Source: Glycomyces terrestris (GTDB lineage Bacteria > Actinomycetota > Actinomycetes > Mycobacteriales > Micromonosporaceae). From it: a stretch of 64,000 nt of DNA. Position numbers and translations under genes: made by a program. How positions within the stretch are numbered: position 1 is the stretch's first letter; every line of letters begins with the position of its first letter. The stretch covers positions 372,001-436,000 of the forward strand of contig NZ_RSEB01000002.1 in assembly GCF_003933745.1 (NCBI RefSeq), read 5' to 3'. This document shows positions 8,984-16,970 of this stretch, piece after piece. The notes under the pieces were generated by a model. The model was given only the letters and a program-made list of their open reading frames with translations, made no database searches and was not told the origin of the DNA.

Positions 8984-9733
8984 CTAGGCCAGCAGCTGCT
9001 CGCGGAGCGCGTCGGCCTGGTCGAAACCGGTCGCCGCCACGTAGTCGCGCATCGACCCGAAGCGGGACTTCATCTCCGCGATCGTCTCCAACATCGCCTC
9101 CGCCGGCGTGGTCAGGCCGCTCTCGGTGGCGGGCTTGCCGATGTTCGCGTCGCGCCACGCGCGCCAGCGCGCGATCCCGAAGTTCGACAGCTCGTACTCG
9201 CGGGCGATGTCGGCCTCGTCGACGCCGAGCACCGACAGGAGCGCCGCGGCCACCAGGCCCGTGCGGTCCTTCCCGGCCATGCAGTGGAACAGCACCGGCT
9301 CGCCGGTCGCGATCACGTCGAGCGAGTCGCGGACCGCCTGGTACCCGGCCTCGTACATGCCCGAGTACCGCTGGCGCAGGAACGGCACCACGTCCGAGCC
9401 CGCCGGGTAGTGGCGGCCGATGTTCTCCCACTTGACGTGCAGGAGCTCGAAGTGGTGGAACTCGACGCCGTCGACCTCGGGGAAGCGGCCGGCGATCTCC
9501 CACTCCTCGGCCCGGCGCAGGTCGATCACGTGGCGGATCCCGAGCCGGTTCACGAGCAGGTCGAGGTCGGCCTCGGTCACCATGCCGAGGTTGTCGGAGC
9601 GGAACACCCGGCCGGTCCTGACCCGCTTGCCGTCCGCGGCGTCCCAGCCGCCGACGTCCCGCAGGTTGAAGACCTTCTCGGCGTCGATGAACTGGCGGGG
9701 GAGCGAGTCGAGGGTCGTGCTCTCGAGGGTCAT
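8984..9733 (-). CDS. PtpB-like protein tyrosine/serine phosphatase
   Basis: 249 aa. The phosphatase P-loop HCMAGKDRTGL places the nucleophile at about Cys151; the K-D in the loop is typical of the MptpB / Y_phosphatase3 family, which includes dual Tyr/Ser and phosphoinositide phosphatases. N-terminal FNLRDVGGW and GRVFRSDNLG motifs are also of this family. The start at 9733 was chosen because GGAAGG lies 9 bases upstream; a longer frame to 9775 lacks a ribosome site. No signal peptide, so likely cytoplasmic. It is followed by a terminator and stands alone. Confidence 0.85.
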   Translation of the reverse strand: MTLESTTLDSLPRQFIDAEKVFNLRDVGGWDAADGKRVRTGRVFRSDNLGMVTEADLDLLVNRLGIRHVIDLRRAEEWEIAGRFPEVDGVEFHHFELLHVKWENIGRHYPAGSDVVPFLRQRYSGMYEAGYQAVRDSLDVIATGEPVLFHCMAGKDRTGLVAAALLSVLGVDEADIAREYELSNFGIARWRAWRDANIGKPATESGLTTPAEAMLETIAEMKSRFGSMRDYVAATGFDQADALREQLLA

Positions 9734-9885
9734 GCGGGTGCCTTCCTGTCGGGGGGACATGGTCGGATCGGGCAAAGCGAACGGCGCGGACCGAAGCGGT
9801 CCACGCCGTCGTAGCCCTGTTCCATTATCCCGATCGGTCCGCGAACGTCCTCATGCGTCCGAACCAACCCCGGGAGAACGGCGGG

Positions 9886-10083
9886 TTGCGCCTACTTCGA
9901 GGCCCCGGCCAAAGCCAGGCTGCGCTACTTGGTTCCTTCCGCAAGCTGCAAGCTGCGCTACTTGGTTCCTTCCGCAAGCTGCAAGCTGCGCTACTTGGTT
10001 CCTTCCGCAAGCTCCAGGCTGCGCTACTTGGTTCCCTCCGCAAGCTCCAGGCTGCGCTACTTGGTTCCTTCCGCAAGCTCCAG
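9886..10083 (-). repeat. 33-bp tandem repeat copying the 3' end and stop codon of the DUF349 gene (5 near-identical + 1 degenerate copy)
   Basis: Near-identical 33-bp units occupy 9919-9951, 9952-9984, 9985-10017, 10018-10050 and 10051-10083. The first unit met by the ribosome (10051-10083) encodes the last residues LELAEGTK and the TAG stop of the DUF349 protein. Each following unit encodes (R)SLELAEGTK or SLQLAEGTK and its own TAG in the same frame (stops at 10024, 9991, 9958, 9925). A sixth, diverged unit at 9886-9918 still reads SLALAGASK-TAG with the stop exactly 33 bp further (9892). The array sits entirely downstream of the coding region except for the first unit. Confidence 0.92.
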
Positions 10084-11274
10084 GAACTGCTTCTTGCTCG
10101 CCAGGTCCGCCTCGGCCTTCTTGATCCGGCCGGCGTTCCCGTCCGCCTTGGCGCGCGCGAGCTTCTCCTCGGCCTCGGCGACCTGCTGGCGCATCTGGAG
10201 CAGCAGTGGGTTCTCCTCGACCGGGACCTTGCGCCACGCCGTGTCGAGCGCGTCGCGGAGCTTGTCCTCGACGTTGCGCAGGCGGCGCTGGAGCTTCGCC
10301 TGGTTCTTGCGCGGGACCGCGCCGATGTCGTGCCACCCGGCCTGGAGCTCGCGGAACGCCTGCTGCGCGGCCTTCGGGTCGGCCTCGATGTCGAGCGCCT
10401 CGGCCTGCTTGAGCAGCTCCTCCTTGGCGGCCTGGTTCGCCTCCAGCTCCGCGTCGCGGGCCGAGAACACCTCGGAGCGCGCGTTGAAGAAGACGTCCTG
10501 CGCCGCCCGGAACCGCTTCCAGGCCTTCTGCTCGGCGTCGGGCGCGAGCCGCCCGGCGTCCTTCCACTCGGCCATGAGCCCCTTGAGCGCGTCGGCCGTC
10601 GGCCCCCAGTCCTGCGAGGTCGACAGCTCCTCCGCCTTGGCGATGAGCTCTTCCTTCTTCTGCGCGATCACCTTGCGCTCGGCGTCGAGCTGCGAGAAGT
10701 AGGCCCCGCGGTGGCGCGTGAACGTGTCGCGCGCGGCCGAGAAGCGCCGCCACAGCTTCTGATCGGTCTTCCGGTCGACCCCGTGGATCGCCTTCCACTC
10801 CTCGATCATCTCGCTGAAGCGCTGCCCCGACGCCTTCCAGTGGCTGTCGCGGGCCGCCAGCTCCTCCGCCTCGGCTACCAGGGCCTCCTTGGCGGCGACG
10901 GCCTCGGCGCGCTCGGACTCCTTGGCGGCCTTGAACTCGCCGAGCTTGTCCTCGGCGTGCTTCGACAGCCCGTCCAAGCGGGCCGCCAGGCCCTCGACGT
11001 CCCCCACGACCGCGGCGGTGTCCAGGCCCTCGCGGAGCTTGCGCAGCTGCGAGGCCGCCTGCTCCACGTCGGCCGACTCCGAGTTCAGGCGCGCGGCGAT
11101 GAGATCGACTTCCACGACGAGGTCGGCGTACTTGCGCGCGAAGTGCGCGAGCCCCTCCTCGGTCGAGCCGGCCTGCCAGGAGCCGACCGCGCGCTCGCCG
11201 GAGGAGGTCTTCACATAGACCGTGCCGTCGGCGTCGATGCGGCCGTAGCTGGTCCAGTCTCCGAGGTCACTCAT
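10057..11274 (-). CDS. DUF349 domain-containing coiled-coil protein
   Basis: 405 aa, soluble, highly charged and helical. It has an N-terminal region common to actinobacterial members (MSDLGDWTSYGRIDADGTVY) and then three tandem DUF349 modules with repeated W-x(n)-A-x(n)-L-x-x-EWK patterns (HWKASGQRFSEMIEEWK, DWGPTADALKGLMAEWK, ELQAGWHDIGAVPRKNQ). The biochemical role of DUF349 is not established. The ATG at 11274 is preceded by GAGATT at the leaderless distance. The C-terminus LELAEGTK is the first unit of the downstream tandem array, so readthrough of the TAG would add ten-residue steps. It faces miaA divergently. Confidence 0.85.
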   Translation of the reverse strand: MSDLGDWTSYGRIDADGTVYVKTSSGERAVGSWQAGSTEEGLAHFARKYADLVVEVDLIAARLNSESADVEQAASQLRKLREGLDTAAVVGDVEGLAARLDGLSKHAEDKLGEFKAAKESERAEAVAAKEALVAEAEELAARDSHWKASGQRFSEMIEEWKAIHGVDRKTDQKLWRRFSAARDTFTRHRGAYFSQLDAERKVIAQKKEELIAKAEELSTSQDWGPTADALKGLMAEWKDAGRLAPDAEQKAWKRFRAAQDVFFNARSEVFSARDAELEANQAAKEELLKQAEALDIEADPKAAQQAFRELQAGWHDIGAVPRKNQAKLQRRLRNVEDKLRDALDTAWRKVPVEENPLLLQMRQQVAEAEEKLARAKADGNAGRIKKAEADLASKKQFLELAEGTK

Positions 11275-11391
11275 CGCGGTAATCTCAAATCCTTCACACG
11301 AACTTAGGGACGTATTTCCCGTACCTTACGGTGGTCGGCGGGTCGCCGCCAGCCGGGTCGGGCCTGCACACGTACCGAGGGGGTCATTCAA

Positions 11392-12378
11392 TTGAACAGT
11401 GCCGATTTCTCGGCTCGCATGCCTCGCCGAGGGGAAGTGGACGGCACACCCACCCTACAACCGCCGGTGCTCGCCGTCGTAGGCCCCACCGCGGCGGGCA
11501 AGACCGCGCTCTCGGTCGCCCTCGCCGAAGCCCTCGGCGGCGAGGTGGTCAACGCCGACTCGATGCAGCTGTACCGAGGCATGGACATCGGCACCGCGAA
11601 GATCACCGAAGCGGAGCGCCGCGGCGTCCCCCACCACGTCTTCGACGTCCTCGACGTCACCGAGCCCGCTGACGTCGCCAGCTACCAGCGCCTCGCCCGC
11701 GGCGCGATCGAGGCGATCCGCGCCCGCGGCAACCGCCCCATCCTGGTGGGCGGCTCCGGCCTGTACGTGCAGGCCGCCCTCGACGAGATGGACTTCCCCG
11801 GCACCGACCCCGAGATCCGCGCCCGCCTCGAGGCCGACCTCGAACGCGAGGGCCCGGCCGCCCTCTGGGAGCGCCTCCGGGCCCGCGACCCCGAGGCCGC
11901 GAAGGCGATCCTGCCCTCGAACGGGCGCCGCGTCGTGCGCGCCCTCGAGGTCGTCGAGCTCACCGGCTCCTTCACCGCCTCGCTGCCCGAGCCGCAGGCC
12001 CACTACGCGGCCGTGCGCATCGGCGTCGACCTCGACACCGCGCTCCTCGACGAGCGCATCGAGCGCCGCGTCCAGGCCATGTGGGACGCCGGGCTCCTCG
12101 ACGAGGTCCGCGCCCTGGAGGCCCGCGGCCTGCGCGAGGGCCGCACCGCCTCCCGCGCCCTCGGCTACCAGCAGGTCCTGGCCCACTTCGCGGGGGAGTA
12201 CGACGAGGCCGAGGCGTTCCGGCTGACCGTGCAGGGCACGCGGCGCTTCGTGCGCCGCCAGCGCTCCTGGTTCAAACGCGACGGCCGCATCGAATGGTTC
12301 GATGCGGCCGATCCGGACCTGTTCGCGAAGGCGCTTACGCGCGCGGGTTCGGCGCCGTCGTCTCCTTCGGGTCGGTGA
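11392..12378 (+). CDS. miaA: tRNA dimethylallyltransferase MiaA
   Basis: 328 aa. It transfers the dimethylallyl group to N6 of A37 in tRNA, the step before MiaB. The P-loop GPTAAGKTALSVALAE, substrate motif NADSMQLYRGMDIGTAK, and PHHVFDV, GGSGLYVQAAL and TRRFVRRQRSWFKRD are all canonical. The TTG at 11392 was chosen because GAGGGGG lies 8 bases upstream; an ATG at 11419 or a GTG at 11437 would also leave the P-loop intact, so the start is uncertain by up to 15 residues. The last 44 bp overlap tail-to-tail with the aldo/keto reductase gene. Confidence 0.93.
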   Translation: MNSADFSARMPRRGEVDGTPTLQPPVLAVVGPTAAGKTALSVALAEALGGEVVNADSMQLYRGMDIGTAKITEAERRGVPHHVFDVLDVTEPADVASYQRLARGAIEAIRARGNRPILVGGSGLYVQAALDEMDFPGTDPEIRARLEADLEREGPAALWERLRARDPEAAKAILPSNGRRVVRALEVVELTGSFTASLPEPQAHYAAVRIGVDLDTALLDERIERRVQAMWDAGLLDEVRALEARGLREGRTASRALGYQQVLAHFAGEYDEAEAFRLTVQGTRRFVRRQRSWFKRDGRIEWFDAADPDLFAKALTRAGSAPSSPSGR

Positions 12379-13330
12379 CGGCCACCGGGGCGAGCAGGTC
12401 GTTGATCTTCGCGTAGACCTCCTCGGGCAGCTTGACGCCGACGGCCTTGACGTTCTCCTCGACCTGCTCGGGGCGGGTCGCGCCGATGATGGCGGCGGAG
12501 ACGTTCGAGTTCTGGAGGACCCAGGCCAGGCTCAGCTGCGCGATGGTCAGGCCGACCTCCTCGGCGATCGGGCCGAGCTGCTGGACGCGCTCGAGCACGT
12601 CGTCCTTGAGCCAGCCCTCGACGAAGCGCCCGAACTTCGGGTCGGCGCCGCGCGAGCCCGCGGGGGCGGCCTGACCCGGCTTGTACTTGCCGGAGAGCAC
12701 GCCGCCGGCGAGCGGGGACCACACGATCTGGCCGATGCCCAGCTCCTCGGAGGCCGGGACGACCTCGGCCTCGATGACCCGCCACAGGGCCGAGTACTGG
12801 GGCTGGCTGGAGACGAGCTGGATCTTCAGGTCCTTGGCGAGCTCGGCGCCGGCGCGGATCTGGTCGGCGGTCCACTCGGAGACGCCGATGTAGTGGGCCT
12901 TGCCGGCGTGGACCACGTCGGCGAACGCCTGCATGGTCTCCTCGAGCGGGGTCTCCACGTCCCAGCGGTGCGCCTGGTACAGCTCGACGCGGTCGGTCTG
13001 GAGGCGGCGCAGCGAGTTGTCGATGGACTCCTTGATGTGCTTCGCGGACAGGCCCCGGTCGTTCTTGCCCGGGCCCATCGGCCAGTACACCTTGGTGAAG
13101 ATCTCCAGGCCGTCGCGGCGCTGGTCCTTGAGCGCGCGGCCCAGGACCTCCTCGGCGGCGCCCTGCGCGTACACGTCGGCGGTGTCGAAGGTGGTGATCC
13201 CGGCGTCGAGGGCGGCGTTCACGCACGCGACGGCGGCGTCCTCCTCCACCTGCCCGCCGTGGGTGATCCAGTTGCCGTAGACCAGTTCGGAAATGACGAG
13301 GCCAGAGCGGCCGAGATGACGAAACTCCAT
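12335..13330 (-). CDS. Aldo/keto reductase, Kv-beta/YghZ-like
   Basis: 331 aa NADPH-dependent oxidoreductase with a TIM-barrel fold. It starts MEFRHLGRSGLVISELVYGN and shows the catalytic Asp/Tyr pair in FDTADVYAQG, the Lys in FTKVYWPMG and His in LYQAHRWD, followed by the YIGVSEW strand. These features match the AKR group related to potassium-channel beta subunits. The substrate is unknown. The ATG at 13330 has TAAGCT 9 bases upstream, so mRNA may be nearly leaderless. Convergent with miaA, sharing 44 bp of coding sequence. Confidence 0.85.
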   Translation of the reverse strand: MEFRHLGRSGLVISELVYGNWITHGGQVEEDAAVACVNAALDAGITTFDTADVYAQGAAEEVLGRALKDQRRDGLEIFTKVYWPMGPGKNDRGLSAKHIKESIDNSLRRLQTDRVELYQAHRWDVETPLEETMQAFADVVHAGKAHYIGVSEWTADQIRAGAELAKDLKIQLVSSQPQYSALWRVIEAEVVPASEELGIGQIVWSPLAGGVLSGKYKPGQAAPAGSRGADPKFGRFVEGWLKDDVLERVQQLGPIAEEVGLTIAQLSLAWVLQNSNVSAAIIGATRPEQVEENVKAVGVKLPEEVYAKINDLLAPVAVTDPKETTAPNPRA

Positions 13331-13400
13331 GGGTACACAGCTTACCTGCCGCGCGGCTAGGGGCAAACGCCGCCATGATCGCAACGCGCGTTCGAGCGCG

Positions 13401-14480
13401 CTAGAGCGGCCCGTCGTCGATGGACACGACCCCGTCGAGCCGGTTCAGGGCCTCGGCCCGGTCGACGCGGGCGGGCACGAGCTCGTTGCCGTCGAAGCCG
13501 AGCGCGCCCCACGAGTAGCCGTCGGTGACGAGGAACCCCGCCGGGTGGACCTCGATGCGCTGGTAGCGCGGGGGCACGACCACGCGGCCGGTCTTGTGGA
13601 CGGCGAGGACGCGCCCGCGCTGGGCGGCCACGGCGACGCCGTTGACGAACCCGGTGACGGTGCGCCCGTCGGCGGTCGGGGTCTCCATGGCGCCGTAGAG
13701 CATCGGGACCACGACCGTGCCGGTCTTGTCGATGGCGCCCCAGTCGGCCTGGCAGACCGCGGCGACGCCGCCGCGGAAGTCCCCGGCCTGGCTGAACGCG
13801 GCCTGCACGACCGGGCGCCCGTCGGGGCCGAGGTAGCCGAAGCGGCCGGTCTGCGGGTCCTGGAACCGCTCGGGCGCGGGGTGCCCGGCGCGCTCGGCCC
13901 AGCCGCGCGGGGAGGCGCCGAAGCCGTACTTCGCGGCGTGCTCCTCGATGAGGGAGAGCGCGGTCTCCACGATCTGCATGACGAACGCGTGCGGGTTCTG
14001 CTCGGAGGCGCGCTGCACGTGGATGAGCGACTCGGTGATGCGGCCCTGGGCGATGCACGAGAGCCCGGCGTAGGCGCGGACGGCGCCGGTGAGGGTGCGC
14101 GGCAGCTCGCCGGCCTCGGCGAGCGCGAACAGCTGGTCGGCCTCCTCGTAGCGGCCGCGCACGCGCAGGACCTGCGCGAGGCGGGCGCGGGCGGGGGCCA
14201 GGAGCAGGTCGGCGCCGACGGCCTCGGCGTACTTGACGGCGGCGGCGGCGTCGACCTCGGCGCCGTCGAAGTCCCCGAGGACGCGGAGGATGACGGCCCG
14301 CACCCCCAGCAGCCGCGACTGGTCGGCTTCCCCCGCGTACCGGGACAACCGGAGCGTGGCCTCCTCGCGTATCTGCTGGAGGGCCACGGTGTCGGCGATG
14401 GCGTGGCGCATGGTGGCGCGATCGAGTGGGCCCAGGGCGCGGAACAGCCCCGCCCGCAAGTCCGCCGCGACATCAACCAC
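13401..14480 (-). CDS. TPR and WG-repeat containing protein
   Basis: 359 aa, GTG start. The N-terminal ~190 residues look like helical TPR-type repeats (RGRYEEADQLFALAEAG, AYAGLSCIAQGRITESLIHV). The C-terminal part carries WG/KWG-like beta repeats (FGYLGPDGRPVVQAAF, DWGAIDKTGTVVVPMLYG, YSWGALGFDGNELVPARV). No signal peptide or membrane segment. WG repeats are thought to mediate protein binding; no function can be assigned. It is transcribed alone, between a terminator and the aldo/keto reductase promoter. Confidence 0.75.
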   Translation of the reverse strand: MVDVAADLRAGLFRALGPLDRATMRHAIADTVALQQIREEATLRLSRYAGEADQSRLLGVRAVILRVLGDFDGAEVDAAAAVKYAEAVGADLLLAPARARLAQVLRVRGRYEEADQLFALAEAGELPRTLTGAVRAYAGLSCIAQGRITESLIHVQRASEQNPHAFVMQIVETALSLIEEHAAKYGFGASPRGWAERAGHPAPERFQDPQTGRFGYLGPDGRPVVQAAFSQAGDFRGGVAAVCQADWGAIDKTGTVVVPMLYGAMETPTADGRTVTGFVNGVAVAAQRGRVLAVHKTGRVVVPPRYQRIEVHPAGFLVTDGYSWGALGFDGNELVPARVDRAEALNRLDGVVSIDDGPL

Positions 14481-14585
14481 GTTGACTACTTTCCGGGGTC
14501 AGAGAGGGCTACGTCAGTTTCGAGGGTAAGCCATCGCGACCGGGGAGGGGCAGTCGAGCGACCCCGGGCACGATCGCCGCATCGA

Positions 14586-14609
14586 AGGCGGGGCCGGGCG
14601 GCCCCGCCT
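14586..14609 (-). terminator. Hairpin terminator of DUF3043 gene
   Basis: AGGCGGGGCC / GGCCCCGCCT, 10-bp stem with loop GGGC, immediately after the stop at 14612. Confidence 0.65.
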
Positions 14610-14611
14610 GC

Positions 14612-15304
14612 TCATTTGACGATCTTGCCGAGGTCGTCCTCGGTCGCCTTGTAGCTCATGCGCGGGCGGGGGTTGCGCATGGAGCGCGGCATGATGCTCC
14701 GCTGGATCGCGTACCAGTAGAGGCCGCCCATCCGCTGCGTGGTCTTCGGGAAGCGCTTGGTGACGATCCGCTTGACCCGGCGGCTGAGGAACACCGACTC
14801 GATCGCGATCGCGCCGGTGAGGGCCAGGAGCCCGATGAACAGGTAGCTCTGGAGCTGCACCGAGCCGGCGGTGGAGAAGATGAGGATCGCGAACGCGCCG
14901 AACATGTAGTACTGGCCGACGGACCAGCGGGAGTCGACGATGTCGCGCACGAGCAGGCGCTCGGCCCCGCGGTCGCGGGGGAGGTGGTACTTGTCGAAGA
15001 GCGGGTCGCCCTTCCACTGGCCCTCGGCGATGCGGGCGCGCTCGGCCCGGAGGTCCTCGCGCGCCTGCTTCTTCTGCTCCTTGGTGAGGGGCCCGGCCTT
15101 CTTGGCGGCCTCGCGCTTCTCCTTGTTGGTGAGCGGCGGGTTGACCGGCGGCCGGGCCTTCGACTGGTTGGGCCGCTTGGGCGTGGCCTTCCCCTTCTTG
15201 TCCGTGGCCGAGACCGGCTGCGGTTCCTCGGTTGCAGGGGCTTCCTGGACGGACTTCTTGGCCACGGACTCGGCCTTCCTCGGTTCGCTGCGGGCGCTGG
15301 TCAT
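14612..15304 (-). CDS. DUF3043 family membrane protein
   Basis: 230 aa. The first ~95 residues are charged, lysine-rich and probably disordered (NKEKREAAKKAGPLTKEQKK). Then come the family motifs GDPLFDKYHLPRDRG and DIVDSRWSVGQYY and two membrane segments (FGAFAILIFSTAG, SYLFIGLLALTGAIAIES), and a basic cytoplasmic tail. DUF3043 proteins are confined to actinobacteria and have no assigned function. It may follow murA in the same transcription direction, 27 bp apart from the next gene's end, but sequence upstream (AGGTAT before the ATG) suggests its own start. Confidence 0.8.
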   Translation of the reverse strand: MTSARSEPRKAESVAKKSVQEAPATEEPQPVSATDKKGKATPKRPNQSKARPPVNPPLTNKEKREAAKKAGPLTKEQKKQAREDLRAERARIAEGQWKGDPLFDKYHLPRDRGAERLLVRDIVDSRWSVGQYYMFGAFAILIFSTAGSVQLQSYLFIGLLALTGAIAIESVFLSRRVKRIVTKRFPKTTQRMGGLYWYAIQRSIMPRSMRNPRPRMSYKATEDDLGKIVK

Positions 15305-15331
15305 CCAAGCATACCTACGCCCGGATCACGC

Positions 15332-16687
15332 TCATTTCGTGACAGGTCGCTCGATCTTCGCGCCGAGGCCCAGGAGCTTCGCCTCGAAGTTCTCGTAGCC
15401 GCGGGTGATGTAGCGGTCGACGCCGTACACGCGGGAGGTGCCCTCGGCGGCCATGGCCGCGATGAGGTGGCTGAAGCCGGCCCGCAGGTCGGGGATCTGG
15501 AGGTCGGCGGCGTGCAGCTTCGAGGGCCCGGCGATGACGGCCGAGTGCAGGAAGTTGCGGCGCCCCCAGCGGCACGGGGTCCCGCCGAGGCAGTCGGAGT
15601 ACAGCTCGATGTTCGCGCCCATGCGGCGCAGCTCGGAGGTGTAGCCGAAGCGGTTCTCGTACACGGTCTCGTGCATGATCGACAGGCCGTCGGCCTGGGT
15701 GAGCGCCACCACGATCGGCTGCTGCCAGTCGGTCATGAGCCCGGGGTGGACGTCGGTCTCGAGCGCGACGGGCTTGAGCGGGGTCCCGGGGTGCCAGAAG
15801 CGGATGCCGCCGTCGACCGGGTCGTCGTCGACCTCGTACGCGCCGCCGATGGAGCGGAACACGTTGAGGAACGTCATCATGTCGGCCTGCTGGGCGCCGC
15901 GCACGAACACGCTGCCCTCGGTGGCGAGCGCCGCCGAGGCCCACGAGGCGGCCTCGATGCGGTCGGGGAGCGCGCGGTGTCGGTAGCCCTTGAGCTCCTC
16001 GACGCCCACGATCTCGATCACGCGGTTGGTGTGGACCTTGATGATCGCGCCCATCTTCTGGAGGACGCAGATGAGGTCGATGATCTCCGGCTCGATCGCG
16101 GCGTTGCGCAGCTCGGTGGTGCCCTTGGCCATGACGGCGGTGAGCAGGACCTGCTCGGTGGCGCCGACGGACGGGTACTCGAGCTCGTAGCGGATGCCGT
16201 GGAGGCCGTTGGGGGCCGACAGGTGCGTGCCGGCGGCGTCCTTCTCGACGACCGCGCCGAACTGGCGGAGCGCGTCGAGGTGGAAGTCGATGGGCCGGCC
16301 GCCGATGTTGCAGCCGCCGAGGTCGGGGATGAACGCGCGGCCGAGGCGGTGCAGGAGCGGCCCGCACAGCAGGATCGGGATGCGGCTGGTCCCGGCGTGG
16401 ACGTTGATCTCCTCGACGCCGGCGGACTCGACCGAGGTGGGGTCCATGTACAGCGTGTCGCCGTCGAGCTCGACGTCGACGCCGTGGACGCGCAGGAGGC
16501 CGGTGACGACCTCGACGTCGCGGATCGCGGGCACCGAGCGCAGCACCGACGGCGAGGTGCCCAGGAGGGCCGCCACCATCGCCTTGGAGACGAGGTTCTT
16601 CGCCCCGCGGACGGTGACCTCGCCTTCGAGCGGGGTGCCGCCGTGGACGATCAGCATGTCTTCGGGGGTGGCGTCGGTGCTGCTCAA
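15332..16687 (-). CDS. murA: UDP-N-acetylglucosamine 1-carboxyvinyltransferase MurA
   Basis: 451 aa from a TTG at 16687 placed 6 bases after GAGGAG; the next candidate is the ATG at 16657. The open frame to 16954 has no ribosome site and does not look coding. First committed step of peptidoglycan synthesis (enolpyruvyl transfer from PEP to UDP-GlcNAc), cytoplasmic. Motifs: LEGEVTVRGAKNLVSKA (catalytic Lys of RGAKN), and DLGGCNIGGRPIDFH, in which the loop Cys attacked by fosfomycin is present. Mycobacteria have Asp here, so this enzyme is predicted to be fosfomycin-sensitive. Confidence 0.93.
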   Translation of the reverse strand: MSSTDATPEDMLIVHGGTPLEGEVTVRGAKNLVSKAMVAALLGTSPSVLRSVPAIRDVEVVTGLLRVHGVDVELDGDTLYMDPTSVESAGVEEINVHAGTSRIPILLCGPLLHRLGRAFIPDLGGCNIGGRPIDFHLDALRQFGAVVEKDAAGTHLSAPNGLHGIRYELEYPSVGATEQVLLTAVMAKGTTELRNAAIEPEIIDLICVLQKMGAIIKVHTNRVIEIVGVEELKGYRHRALPDRIEAASWASAALATEGSVFVRGAQQADMMTFLNVFRSIGGAYEVDDDPVDGGIRFWHPGTPLKPVALETDVHPGLMTDWQQPIVVALTQADGLSIMHETVYENRFGYTSELRRMGANIELYSDCLGGTPCRWGRRNFLHSAVIAGPSKLHAADLQIPDLRAGFSHLIAAMAAEGTSRVYGVDRYITRGYENFEAKLLGLGAKIERPVTK

Positions 16688-16970
16688 CAGGTCTCCTCGG
16701 ATGGAGTGGAGTGCTGGTATGGAAGCCGGGATGCGTCTCTGCAAGAAATGTACGACCGGGAAGCGCCGCCGAGGGGGCGATGGCCGGTTCCGGGCAATCG
16801 CCCGTTCGCCTCGAATCAACTCGGCGGACCAACGATAACGGAATAGCCACAGGGAAAACCCCCAGGTAGCGGGATAACCCTCGGTGATCATGCGCACCCG
16901 CGGCACATCTACTACACGCGCGAGGGGCCCGGAACCGTTCACCCTGTGGCGCACGACTCCGGGCGGACTC

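Noticed and set aside
9919-10083. CRISPR array
   Set aside because: The units are directly abutting with no spacers and no cas genes are nearby.
9825-10702. Repeat-coded frames over the 33-bp array (11-residue units such as EPSSAAWSLRK on the minus strand, LRYLVPSASCK on the plus strand)
   Set aside because: A 33-bp period leaves the other frames open by chance; there is no ribosome site and only the DUF349 frame continues into a real domain.
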